The notes: generated by a model from the letters alone, not told the origin. 64,000 nucleotides of DNA from Bacillota bacterium (GCA_023400235.1 JAEXFI010000035.1:120641-184640), one strand, 5' to 3'. Positions 36,271 through 43,565 are shown, numbered from the stretch's first letter. Numbers and translations are program-made.

Positions 36271-37158
36271 ATGAAAAAGTATGTAATTCTTATAGTATTT
36301 GCTATAGCAACTCTTTTAACAACCACTTCCTGCTCAAACAGGCTTTATGGGTCGGAATTAATGTCCGGAGATGTGATACCGTCATCTCTTAAATTGTTCA
36401 ATACCTCTGGAAAACCAGAGAAAATAGACAGTGTGGAAAGTAAATACAAAGTGGTTTTTTATCTGGATGACAAAAACAGGGACTGTATTGACAGGCTTAA
36501 CTGCATATCCAAGTTAATCAGCCTTATAAACCTTGAGGGTGTAAGTTATCACATACTGTGGGAGGACACAATACCCACCCGGGAACTGAAAATGGCGGGA
36601 ATTGATGAAAAGATCAATTATTCGCTGGGGGGGAAGGTATCCTTAAGTGAGTCCAAACCCAATGCGTTTCTGATGGATGAGAAGAATAAAATTGTAATGG
36701 TTGCCGGATACAGTTATATATCACTTATAAGCAAAATCATTGAGCTGGATGAAAAAGAAGATTTAACCACCAGGGCCGGAGAGATGATTTTGAAAAATGC
36801 CACAGGTTCGGATACATTTCTACAGGAGCACAAAGGAAAGACCATGCTTATGTTTATTTCATCCAGTTGTAAGAGATGCAAGGAGGGCGAAGAAATAATA
36901 AGGGAAAATATGGATCTCATGGGAAAGAAGATGAATGTGATTACCGTTCGTCCCGACTTTGATACCAGACAGGATTTCGACAAGTACCTGGAAATTGATC
37001 CTCAGCAAATATATTTTAATACATACTGTCATGCAATGGGGGTGGAGGCAGCAAAGCGCAAATACCCCATGTTTTTTGTAATTGACGGTGATCTTTCAGT
37101 GGAAAAAATGTTTACAAACTCCAGTGAAGCAGTTAACTACGTTCTAAGTCAGAAATGA
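36271..37158 (+). CDS. Thioredoxin-fold-like lipoprotein inside the hemicellulase cluster
   Basis: The ATG at 36,271 follows GGAGG. The 295-residue product has a lipoprotein signal (TLLTTTSC, lipid-bearing Cys near residue 22). Two halves are visible: residues about 45-160 look like an AhpC/TlpA-type fold without an obvious CxxC (KVVFYLDDKNRDC), and residues about 170-290 carry MLMFISSSCKRCKEGEE, a CxxC in thioredoxin position, with YPMFFVIDGDLS later. It lacks a dockerin or any sugar-binding module. It is the only non-enzyme gene in the run and ends just before the GH5 gene. A role in disulfide handling or folding of exported enzymes is inference; a plain redox sensor is equally possible. 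Confidence 0.7.
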   Translation: MKKYVILIVFAIATLLTTTSCSNRLYGSELMSGDVIPSSLKLFNTSGKPEKIDSVESKYKVVFYLDDKNRDCIDRLNCISKLISLINLEGVSYHILWEDTIPTRELKMAGIDEKINYSLGGKVSLSESKPNAFLMDEKNKIVMVAGYSYISLISKIIELDEKEDLTTRAGEMILKNATGSDTFLQEHKGKTMLMFISSSCKRCKEGEEIIRENMDLMGKKMNVITVRPDFDTRQDFDKYLEIDPQQIYFNTYCHAMGVEAAKRKYPMFFVIDGDLSVEKMFTNSSEAVNYVLSQK

Positions 37159-37211
37159 TTAATAAAGATGATTTAAAAAAGCTTATAACAAATTTAAAGG
37201 AGGTTATTATT

Positions 37212-38645
37212 ATGGCATTCAAATTCAAGTCAATTAAATGTTTATTGCTTGCGGCGGCTGTAATGTTTACAACGGTCATTGCAGGCTGGGGACCTGGTGT
37301 TTGGGCCGCAGCTGGACTGACATCGGATTTTGACCAGTTGAATAATTCACAAATAATTTCTGCCATGGGTGCGGGCTGGAATCTTGGCAACCAGCTGGAG
37401 GCTGTTGTAAACGGAACTCCGGGAGAAACTGCATGGGGGAACCCGGTTATTACAAAATCACTTATTCAGAAGGTAAAGGCAGCCGGCTTCAAGACAATTC
37501 GTATTCCTGTTTCATATTTCAGCAAAATAGGCGGTGCACCCAATTACACTATTGATACTGCCTGGCTTTCCAGAATCAAAGAGGTGGTTGATTACGCATA
37601 CAGTGAGGGCATGTACATAATCATCAACATACATGGCGACGGGTATAATACCATAGGTGGTTCCTGGCTGTTATGCAATTCCAGTGACCAGACAACTATA
37701 AAGGCAAAATATCAAAAGGTCTGGCAACAGATTGCAAACGTGTTTGTCAACTATGACGAGCATTTGATCTTTGAATCCATGAACGAAGAATTTGACGGCA
37801 ATTACAACACGCCTAACACCACATATTATTCAAATATAAATGCCTACAATCAGATTTTCATTGATACGGTGAGACAGACCGGAGGGAATAACAGTGCCAG
37901 ATGGCTTCTGATTCCGGGCTGGAATACCAATATTGATTATACGGTGGGGAATTATGGTTTTGTTATGCCCTCGGACAATTACAGGTCGGCTGCTGTTCCA
38001 GCCTCTGAAAAGAGGATAATGATATCCGTGCATTACTATTCCCCCTGGGACTTCTGCGGAGAAGAATCCGGTGCCATCACACAGTGGGGGGCGTCGGCAA
38101 AGGACATTTATAGAAAATCCACATGGGGTCAGGAAGACTACATGGATTCACAGCTTAAGTCGGTATATAACAAATTTGTGGTAAACGGATACCCGGCTGT
38201 AATCGGTGAGTTCGGAGCGGTGGACAAATCAAGTGCCGATTCTTCAAATCTTACCTACCGTGAAATATTTGCAAAAACTCTCTGCAGCCTTTCCAAAAAG
38301 TACGGCTCTGTTCCGGTTTATTGGGATAACGGCTATAATGGAGCATACGGCTTTGCATTGTTCAACAGGGCCAGCCTTACTGTAACCCAGCAGACTATTA
38401 TAAATGCCATAATGAGCGGTATTGGGGCAGGTACTGATTCTATTTACGGAGATGTGAACGGAGACAAAGTGGTAGATTCCATTGATTACGCAGTTCTTAA
38501 GCAATATCTTTTAGGGCTGGTCAGTCTGTCTGAGAATTCCTTGAAACTGGCAGATTTAAATAAGGATAGCACAGTGGATGCAATTGACATAGCCATATTA
38601 AAGATGTATCTCCTGGGACAGCTTACAAGCCTGCCAAAAGTGTAA
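37212..38645 (+). CDS. Cellulosomal GH5 endo-glycanase with dockerin
   Basis: Last gene of the cluster. The start ATG 37,212 follows AAAGGAGG. The 477-residue product has a signal peptide (to about residue 33, VWAAA) and a GH5 barrel (about 36-395): MGAGWNLGNQLEA, FKTIRIPVSYF, acid/base Glu192 in FESMNEEFD, HYYSPWDF, nucleophile Glu333 in VIGEFGAV and VYWDNG. A dockerin (about 411-475) with GDVNGDKVVDSIDYAVLK and ADLNKDSTVDAIDIAILK ends it. It has no CBM6, unlike most neighbours. The motif set fits the endoglucanase/xyloglucanase-like GH5 subfamilies (such as GH5_4); specificity is not certain. Confidence 0.92.
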   Translation: MAFKFKSIKCLLLAAAVMFTTVIAGWGPGVWAAAGLTSDFDQLNNSQIISAMGAGWNLGNQLEAVVNGTPGETAWGNPVITKSLIQKVKAAGFKTIRIPVSYFSKIGGAPNYTIDTAWLSRIKEVVDYAYSEGMYIIINIHGDGYNTIGGSWLLCNSSDQTTIKAKYQKVWQQIANVFVNYDEHLIFESMNEEFDGNYNTPNTTYYSNINAYNQIFIDTVRQTGGNNSARWLLIPGWNTNIDYTVGNYGFVMPSDNYRSAAVPASEKRIMISVHYYSPWDFCGEESGAITQWGASAKDIYRKSTWGQEDYMDSQLKSVYNKFVVNGYPAVIGEFGAVDKSSADSSNLTYREIFAKTLCSLSKKYGSVPVYWDNGYNGAYGFALFNRASLTVTQQTIINAIMSGIGAGTDSIYGDVNGDKVVDSIDYAVLKQYLLGLVSLSENSLKLADLNKDSTVDAIDIAILKMYLLGQLTSLPKV

Positions 38646-38674
38646 AGGAAGGCATGGGAGGAAGTAGTGGGATA

Positions 38675-38714
38675 AAAAACAGGTCTGCTCTTGGTAGCGG
38701 GCCTGTTTTATTTT
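38675..38714 (+). terminator. Intrinsic terminator of the hemicellulase cluster
   Basis: AAAACAGG (38,675-38,682) pairs with CCTGTTTT (38,702-38,709), with extra pairing of TGCT and AGCG inside, then ATTTTA. It lies 30 bases after the GH5 stop and closes the operon. Confidence 0.75.
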
Positions 38715-38882
38715 ACCAAACTACGGGGATATTATTACTTGATTCTGCTGCCTCTACGTTTGAGGGAATATAGACAAACATTTCAAGAATATATTTTATA
38801 ACGGCAACAGTATTTAACATTTTTTCAGGTGAATGGCTGCCAAGGGCAGCCAATGTACAGTTGTGATTTACAGGTGGCAGGC

Positions 38883-39122
38883 ATGAAGGCCATATCAAAC
38901 CAGGAAAGGGGGCCGCAGGTGTTCAAGGAAGCAATAATCCACTATCCTTCAGATGACAAGGCCTTGGTGCAAATAAGCAAGGAAATAGCAGCCTTCCGCT
39001 GTATGGCAACAATAAAGTACATAGAATCCCTAAAGCTGAATGACAGACAAATTGATACGCTCTATGCAGCCCTCGCAGCGGAAATAGCCGCAAGGAGGCA
39101 GGAACTGCCTAAGTCTGTATAA
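38883..39122 (+). CDS. Small hypothetical protein, 79-97 aa
   Basis: I do not recognise the family. The frame opens at 38,829, but ATG 38,883 after CAGGTGGCAGG is the better start; the sequence upstream of it reads as random. The protein (KEAIIHYPSDDKALVQISKE, FRCMATIKYIESLKLND, TLYAALAAEIAARRQ) is mostly helical, charged and soluble. It is encoded between the cluster terminator and the ATPase remnant, whose reading frame overlaps its last 93 bases on the other strand. Codon use is regular, supporting a real gene. Confidence 0.5.
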   Translation: MKAISNQERGPQVFKEAIIHYPSDDKALVQISKEIAAFRCMATIKYIESLKLNDRQIDTLYAALAAEIAARRQELPKSV

Positions 39123-39608
39123 GCAGTTTAACTCTCGAGGCTGTGCTTTTAATTTTAGGAAGCTGTACTTTTCCCTGTTAATGGCAATGCCCAGCAGACT
39201 GCCGGCTGCTGCAAAATGATATTCCGGCGCTAGTTCACAAAAGTATTTAAGAGCCGTCAGAGCTCTCTCGCAGCTTTGTATTTCATCAAATATTATTAAT
39301 GTTTTATCAGGAATGATTTCTTCATATACCGTTGTCTCAAGGAAACGTATCAGTCTTTCAGGCGTAATGTCGTCATGGAAGTATCTGGCCACAGAGAGGT
39401 TCGTTTCCAGATTGACATATACGGTATTGTCGAAATACTTCCGCCAAACTCCGTGAGAATGAATATTAATACTTTCCCCTTTGCTTCTGCAGAAGCGTAT
39501 TCGTTCTCCTACGGTGGCATTTTCGTCAAGTGTTCTTATTTCACAGGTTAAGTGATACAATAGTTTTAGCTGGAAATAAACAATCGAAGGTGTGTCACAT
39601 AGCTGCAT
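39030..39608 (-). pseudogene. Remnant of a DUF4143-type AAA ATPase
   Basis: The open frame preserves only the middle of an ATP-binding protein of the AAA_14/DUF4143 family: VYVNLETNLSVARYFHDDIT, the Walker-B-like TLIIFDEIQSCERALTALKYF and ELAPEYHFAAAGSLLGIAIN, ending REKYSF. Family members are about 400 residues. The N-terminal P-loop part and everything after REKYSF are missing, and the last 30 or so codons (before 39,030) are unrelated sequence. The 5' edge coincides with the internal att-like site at 39,608-39,622, and the first codons read through it. This suggests the gene was broken by recombination at that site. It should be non-functional. Confidence 0.75.
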
Positions 39609-39622
39609 ATAGCAAATGCTAT
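39608..39622 (+). other. Internal attP-like site (possible tandem-element junction)
   Basis: TATAGCAAATGCTAT is identical over 15 bases to the attP deduced by joining attR and attL (GTATAGCAAATGCTATAC). The core AAATG is 39,614-39,618, in the same orientation as the outer sites. For two elements in tandem, the expected middle junction is a P-core-P' hybrid, which is what this looks like. Confidence 0.65.
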
Positions 39623-39752
39623 TGCTTTGTAACGGAAAAGTATCGTATTGTGAAAGTCAGTGTAAAAGCTTTGGTCAAATAATAAAAGTGAATTTGTACC
39701 TGCCATATGGGCATATATTTAACCAGCAGGTTGTATTAAGGAGAGCTGTTTT

Positions 39753-39941
39753 ATGAAAGCAGATAATTATCGTTTGAATACCCATTATCCTGATTCCGTT
39801 GAAGAGGTCAACAGTCTTAGGGGACTGTTGGGCATGGAATATTTAAAACTGGTTAAAAGCTTTTTGAAGGATCTGGATATAAGCAGCAGTCAGAAAAAAG
39901 AGATAGCGACCTTGATTTATTCAAGAATAGCCAGAAAGTAA
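39753..39941 (+). CDS. Small protein, 62 aa, upstream of the right recombinase
   Basis: A strong AAGGAGAG site precedes the ATG. The product (PDSVEEVNSLRGLLGMEYLK, SFLKDLDISSSQKKEIATLI, ends RIARK) is helical and basic at the end. I do not recognise it. Its place before a large serine recombinase parallels the 53-aa ORF at 4,119. A recombination-accessory role is a guess; the two small proteins are not obviously similar. Confidence 0.5.
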   Translation: MKADNYRLNTHYPDSVEEVNSLRGLLGMEYLKLVKSFLKDLDISSSQKKEIATLIYSRIARK

Positions 39942-40029
39942 TACAATTCATAAAATGTAATTCTAATATATAAGCAAATAGTACAAATCAGTACTAAAGA
40001 TTGAAAAATCTGTAATAATAAACGGGCTG

Positions 40030-40068
40030 CCCCAATATTACTAAAGTATAAGCTTAGTGATATTGGGG
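40030..40068 (+). promoter_or_regulatory. Long hairpin covering the recombinase ribosome site
   Basis: CCCCAATATTACTAA (40,030-40,044) pairs with TTAGTGATATTGGGG (40,054-40,068): 15 pairs with one G-U and a nine-base loop. The right arm contains the only purine-rich stretch (TTGGGG) ahead of the recombinase ATG at 40,074. In RNA it should hide the translation start; as DNA it is a candidate recombinase-binding or operator palindrome. Confidence 0.7.
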
Positions 40069-40073
40069 TCTTT

Positions 40074-41705
40074 ATGAAAGTAGCCATTTATTCTCGCAAA
40101 AGCAGGTACACAGGTCAGGGTGAAAGTGTTGAAAATCAGATTAATATGTGTAAGGAACACGGGATAAATTATTTGGACTGCAAGGAGGAGGATTTCCTGA
40201 TTTACGAGGACGAGGGCTTCTCGGGCGGGAATACCGACAGGCCCAGATTTCAGCAGATGCTCAGGGATGCCAGGAATAAGAGGTTTGAAACTATTATTTG
40301 CTACAGACTGGACAGGGTCAGCAGAAACGTATCGGATTTTTCTCATTTGATTGACAGGCTGGAAAAGCTGGGAGTTAGTTTTGTCTCGGTAAAGGAGCAG
40401 TTTGATACCACAAAACCTATGGGCAGAGCTATGATGTATATAGCCTCTGTTTTTTCACAGCTTGAAAGGGAGACAATAGCTGAAAGAATCAGAGATAATA
40501 TGCTGCAGCTGGCTAAAACCGGAAGGTGGCTGGGTGGTACCACTCCCACCGGTTTTGTTTCTGAAATGGTATCAGGCAGGGAGGCCGACGGCCGTGTGTC
40601 GAGAAGCTATAGACTTGTTGTTGTTCCAGAAGAGGCCGGCATAGTTCATCTGATTTTTCGCAAGTATCAGGAATTCAAATCCATTACCAAGGTTGAGAAA
40701 TATCTGGCACAGAACAGAATCTATACCAGGAATGGAGCGGTATTTGGAAGATTTTCCATCAGGTTCATACTCTCCAATCCGGTATATGCCAGGGCTGATA
40801 AAACACTGTATGAGTACCTTAGTGCAAACAATTATGAGATTTATTCCCACGAGGAGGAGTTTAACGGTTTAAGTGGTCTTATGAGTTATAACAAAACCCG
40901 GCAAAATGGCAATGCTGCTGAAAGATACAGAAAAAGCAGTGAATGGATTCTTGCGGTGGGGCAGCATGAGGGTATTGTACCCAGCGAAGAGTGGATTGAG
41001 GCTCAGGAGCTGCTGCTTAAAAACAGGTCAAAGTCCTACAGGAAGGTCAGGAGCAGCACAGCTCTTCTGTCAGGGGTATTAAGGTGCGCAGACTGCGGCA
41101 GCCTCATGAGGCCTAAAGCTGGTAAGAGACTTAGCTCAAATGGCCAGCCGGTATTTTACTATATATGCGAACTCAAGGAGAAAAGCTGTAAGGCCCAGTG
41201 CCATATGGCAAATGCCAATGGCAATATGGTGGATGGCCTGGCTATTCGTGAACTGGAACATATAATTGAGAAGTATCCTCCTATTATTGATGAAAAGTGC
41301 CTTGCCGAGATGAAAAGCTGGTTTGGCAGCGATAATGAGAAGGATGAGCTGCATATGATGGAAGAAAAGCTTTTCAACACTGACTTTGAAATAAAGAATC
41401 TTATAAGGGTTCTGGCGAAAGAAGAAAATCCCGACATTGAAAAGTCCATTCTGGAGCAGTTGGAAAATCTTAATCTGCAAAAACAGACGTACATAGACTC
41501 CATAGAAACCCTTCTCCTAAAAAAACTTGAGAGCCAGGCATGTGCCAAAGCTCCCGAAATGTATGTGGGAAGCCTGTTTCCGCCCCAGCACATTATATGG
41601 GAGCAAATAGGAGTGGATGCAAAGCGGTCCCTGCTGAAGATTCTCATAAGCCGCCTGGAATGGGATGGCAGAGGGCTTAAGCTGGTTTTAAACACAAAAG
41701 GTTAA
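40074..41705 (+). CDS. Large serine recombinase at the right end of the sigK element
   Basis: Site-specific recombinase of 543 residues, same architecture as the left-end enzyme: resolvase domain (about 1-145) with catalytic Ser10 in AIYSRKSR, YEDEGFSGG, ICYRLDRVSRN and IASVFSQLERETIAERI; recombinase domain (GRWLGGTTPTGF, then INTER-domain to about 300); zinc ribbon VLRCADCGSLMRP with later Cys residues; coiled coil (about 425-480). The stop is 33 bases before the attR core. It resembles the left-end recombinase in every motif (SGLMSYNKT versus RGIMAYNKT, WILAVGQHEG versus WIVAVGKHQG), so the two are homologues. Translation is probably limited by the hairpin over its ribosome site. It could be the excision enzyme of the small element, of the whole insertion, or of both. 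Confidence 0.9.
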   Translation: MKVAIYSRKSRYTGQGESVENQINMCKEHGINYLDCKEEDFLIYEDEGFSGGNTDRPRFQQMLRDARNKRFETIICYRLDRVSRNVSDFSHLIDRLEKLGVSFVSVKEQFDTTKPMGRAMMYIASVFSQLERETIAERIRDNMLQLAKTGRWLGGTTPTGFVSEMVSGREADGRVSRSYRLVVVPEEAGIVHLIFRKYQEFKSITKVEKYLAQNRIYTRNGAVFGRFSIRFILSNPVYARADKTLYEYLSANNYEIYSHEEEFNGLSGLMSYNKTRQNGNAAERYRKSSEWILAVGQHEGIVPSEEWIEAQELLLKNRSKSYRKVRSSTALLSGVLRCADCGSLMRPKAGKRLSSNGQPVFYYICELKEKSCKAQCHMANANGNMVDGLAIRELEHIIEKYPPIIDEKCLAEMKSWFGSDNEKDELHMMEEKLFNTDFEIKNLIRVLAKEENPDIEKSILEQLENLNLQKQTYIDSIETLLLKKLESQACAKAPEMYVGSLFPPQHIIWEQIGVDAKRSLLKILISRLEWDGRGLKLVLNTKG

Positions 41706-41730
41706 AAGGCCGGTTGTTTCCGTATTGATG

Positions 41731-41748
41731 GTATAGCAAATGAGATTC
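41731..41748 (+). other. attR of the sigK element
   Basis: GTATAGCAAATGAGATTC. The left half GTATAGC is element DNA; AGATTC onward is sigK (Glu-Ile-Leu codons). The core AAATG is 41,738-41,742. Bacillus skin sites are also described as sharing a five-base core of similar sequence (AATGA). Confidence 0.85.
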
Positions 41749-42110
41749 TAATGCAAATCAGAGCGTCTAAAAAAATACAGAATGAAGTTTCACTCCAGGA
41801 CCCCATCGGTATCGACAAGGAGGGCAACGAAATAACCCTGATTGATCTGATCAGCAATGACTCCGAATCGGTTGTGGATGAAGTAGAACTGAAAATGCAG
41901 GTAAAGCGGCTGTACAGTAAAATGAAGGGTACACTTAAAAACAGGGAGAAGGTTGTTCTTGAGTTGAGGTACGGTTTACTGAACGGAACGAGTAAAACCC
42001 AGCGTGAGATAGCTAAAATGCTTGGGATTTCGAGATCGTATGTGTCAAGGATTGAGAAAAAGGCAATAAAGAAATTGAGCAAGGAACTTAAACCTGAGGG
42101 CTGCCATTAA
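41742..42110 (+). CDS. sigK: sigK, 3' half of the split RNA polymerase sigma-K gene
   Basis: C-terminal half of sigma-K. From the attR core the frame reads Glu-Ile-Leu-Met, then NEVSLQDPIGIDKEGNEITL (the highly conserved region after the junction), region 3 (LYSKMKGTLKNREKVVLELRYG) and region 4.2 with the helix-turn-helix TQREIAKMLGISRSYVSRIEKKA, ending KPEGCH. It has no ribosome site of its own; the internal ATG at 41,751 is not a real start. It contributes 122 residues to the restored protein. Spliced sigK would have the pro-sequence on the left half, so proteolytic activation by a SpoIVFB-type protease is expected, unlike species whose sigma-K lacks a pro-sequence. Confidence 0.93.
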   Translation, partial: EILMQIRASKKIQNEVSLQDPIGIDKEGNEITLIDLISNDSESVVDEVELKMQVKRLYSKMKGTLKNREKVVLELRYGLLNGTSKTQREIAKMLGISRSYVSRIEKKAIKKLSKELKPEGCH

Positions 42111-42124
42111 TGGCAGCCTTTTCA
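42099..42124 (+). terminator. sigK terminator
   Basis: GGCTGCCATT (42,099-42,108) and AATGGCAGCC (42,109-42,118) form a perfect stem followed by TTTTC. The sigK stop codon lies in the middle of the stem. Confidence 0.8.
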
Positions 42125-42287
42125 GGTGGGATATGAACTTTTAGCGGTTGAAGGTTGTAAAAATTGCTCTCCTTTCACTTAATAATTAGGACAAAAATGC
42201 TGTGAATATTAAGTGACGACAGCTTACATCCCCGGTAGCAAATGCGCTTACTCAGGATGAAGTGAGTTTTTTAAGGGGTGGATACTC

Positions 42288-43394
42288 ATGGAGAAAATGC
42301 TGGTAAATGAAAAAAACGAAACAACAAAAGGCTCCGGTAAGAGCCGTCAGAACGCTTTGGCCGGACAAAAGCCAGACAGCAATGCCGCACGGGTAAAAAA
42401 AATTGTAGACAGGCTTTTAACGGCTCCTGAGACTGTTTCCGGGGAGGAATTTATATTGGTACAGGCCGCCTTGGGATACGGCAGGGCTAAAAGCCTTCTG
42501 GAGCAAGGAAAGCAGAGAAAAAAGCAAATGAGGCACAACCAGGGTATGGCCGGTAACAGCACCGGTCTGCCTCAAAAATTGAAGGAAGGCGTTGAAAGTC
42601 TGTCCGGTTTTGACTTGAGTGAGGTAAGGGTAACCTATAACTCGGCAAAAGCTATGCAGGTAGGGGCAGCCGCATATACAAAAGGCACGGAAATACATGT
42701 GTCTCCCGGACAGGAGCAGTCGTTGCCGCATGAAGCCTGGCATGTGGTGCAGCAGGCACAGGGAAGGGTCAAGCCCACAGGTCAGGCGGAGGGCCTGGAT
42801 ATAAATAATGATTCTGCACTGGAAACCGAAGCAAGCAGTAAAGGGGAGCAGGCGGAAAGGCTGGAAAAAAGCACCGGCGGCAGCAAGCTCATAAAACCCA
42901 ATATGGGAGCTTCAATGCCTGCACAAATGAACTGGATATGTAAAAGCTGCAGCAGAAAGGTAAAAAATGAAAACCTGGATGTTTGTCCCTATTGTAATGC
43001 TGTCCGGCAGCGTAAGATTACAGAGCGGCCTGAATTTGAAAAGAAAACAGTGGAAGGGGTATTGGGAAACCTTCCGGATGACACCAAAATACACCTTACC
43101 GTAGCAACTAAACAACAGATTAACGATAGCGGCGGACTTAGAGCGGGCAGCTACTGGTTCCAATACGGTGAGGTTAAAAATTACACCGTCAGGAAACTGC
43201 AGGAATCGGGCATTAAGGGCGAAGCAAAAGGCTACACAAAGACAGGTATGGCCAACCTGGCCAAAGGCATTATATATGTCCTGAACAGTGAGCTGGTCAT
43301 TCCGGCGTGTAATGATGAAACCAACGGCTGCGGCAAGGAATATAGATGCGACAAGGCTATAAGTGATGTCAACAACTATGTCTCACTTCTCTAA
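42288..43394 (+). CDS. DUF4157 (metallopeptidase-like) protein with zinc ribbon
   Basis: The 368-residue product has no signal peptide. Residues about 1-85 are basic and disordered. A DUF4157 domain (about 90-160) has LPQKLKEGVESLSGFDLSEV, YTKGTEIHVSPG and the HExxH-type LPHEAWHVVQQAQGRV. Residues about 205-230 form a zinc ribbon (WICKSCSRKV, VCPYCN), and the C-terminal 130 residues (TKIHLTVATKQQIN, SYWFQYGEV, CGKEYRC) are unknown to me. DUF4157 is common in proteins linked to extracellular contractile injection systems and polymorphic toxins; no such system is in this window. It starts 178 bases after sigK with a GGGGTG site. Whether the peptidase motif is active is open. The C-terminal region could be an effector; this is inference. 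Confidence 0.7.
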   Translation: MEKMLVNEKNETTKGSGKSRQNALAGQKPDSNAARVKKIVDRLLTAPETVSGEEFILVQAALGYGRAKSLLEQGKQRKKQMRHNQGMAGNSTGLPQKLKEGVESLSGFDLSEVRVTYNSAKAMQVGAAAYTKGTEIHVSPGQEQSLPHEAWHVVQQAQGRVKPTGQAEGLDINNDSALETEASSKGEQAERLEKSTGGSKLIKPNMGASMPAQMNWICKSCSRKVKNENLDVCPYCNAVRQRKITERPEFEKKTVEGVLGNLPDDTKIHLTVATKQQINDSGGLRAGSYWFQYGEVKNYTVRKLQESGIKGEAKGYTKTGMANLAKGIIYVLNSELVIPACNDETNGCGKEYRCDKAISDVNNYVSLL

Positions 43395-43456
43395 AAACTT
43401 GACAGCATTAGTTTCAATCTCCGTTGAATTATGGTAACATACTAGATAGTATTAAT

Positions 43457-43537
43457 TTAACCTGTTGTGCTGATTAAAATGTGATAACAGGAAGAGAATG
43501 CTATTCACTCCGGACAAGCTCTGGCACAACGGGTTAA
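43457..43537 (+). promoter_or_regulatory. Large stem in the leader of the VOC gene
   Basis: TTAACCTGTTGTGC (43,457-43,470) pairs with GCACAACGGGTTAA (43,524-43,537): 14 pairs with one G-U, enclosing 53 bases. It ends 28 bases before the VOC start codon. A structured leader or a DNA palindrome for a regulator are both possible. Confidence 0.5.
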
Positions 43538-43565
43538 TCCAGACTAAAAGAAGAGGGGATAAAAA

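Larger units (their letters stand above)
7876..41741. mobile_element. sigK-intervening (skin-like) element carrying a hemicellulase cluster
   Basis: This 33.86-kb segment splits sigK between codons for Asn117 and Glu118. It is bounded by AAATG cores and has a large serine recombinase at each end, their 3' ends facing the sigK halves. Excision is predicted to restore sigK exactly. The cargo is twelve dockerin-bearing glycan-degrading enzyme genes, all in the sigK direction, plus a lipoprotein, two small ORFs and an ATPase remnant. No phage structural genes are seen, unlike the Bacillus skin. An internal third core at 39,614-39,618 suggests two elements in tandem. Element identity is strong from sigK; the tandem structure is inference. 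Confidence 0.88.
39614..41741. mobile_element. Putative 2.1-kb second element at the right end of the sigK insertion
   Basis: Bounded by the internal core (39,614-39,618) and the attR core (41,738-41,742), this 2,124-bp unit would contain only a 62-aa ORF and a complete serine recombinase. It would be the smallest autonomous form of such an element. The boundary rests on the 15-base match and on the interrupted ATPase. Confidence 0.5.

Noticed and set aside
39953..39968. AAATGTAATTCTAATA resembles the sigK half of attR (13 of 16)
   Set aside because: All matches are A/T-rich and there is no GTATAGC half; a hit of this quality is likely by chance in 34 kb of AT-rich DNA. The 39,608 site is far better.
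7876..41741. Insertion considered as an ordinary prophage
   Set aside because: No capsid, tail, terminase, lysis or phage replication genes are present; only recombinases and glycan-degrading cargo.
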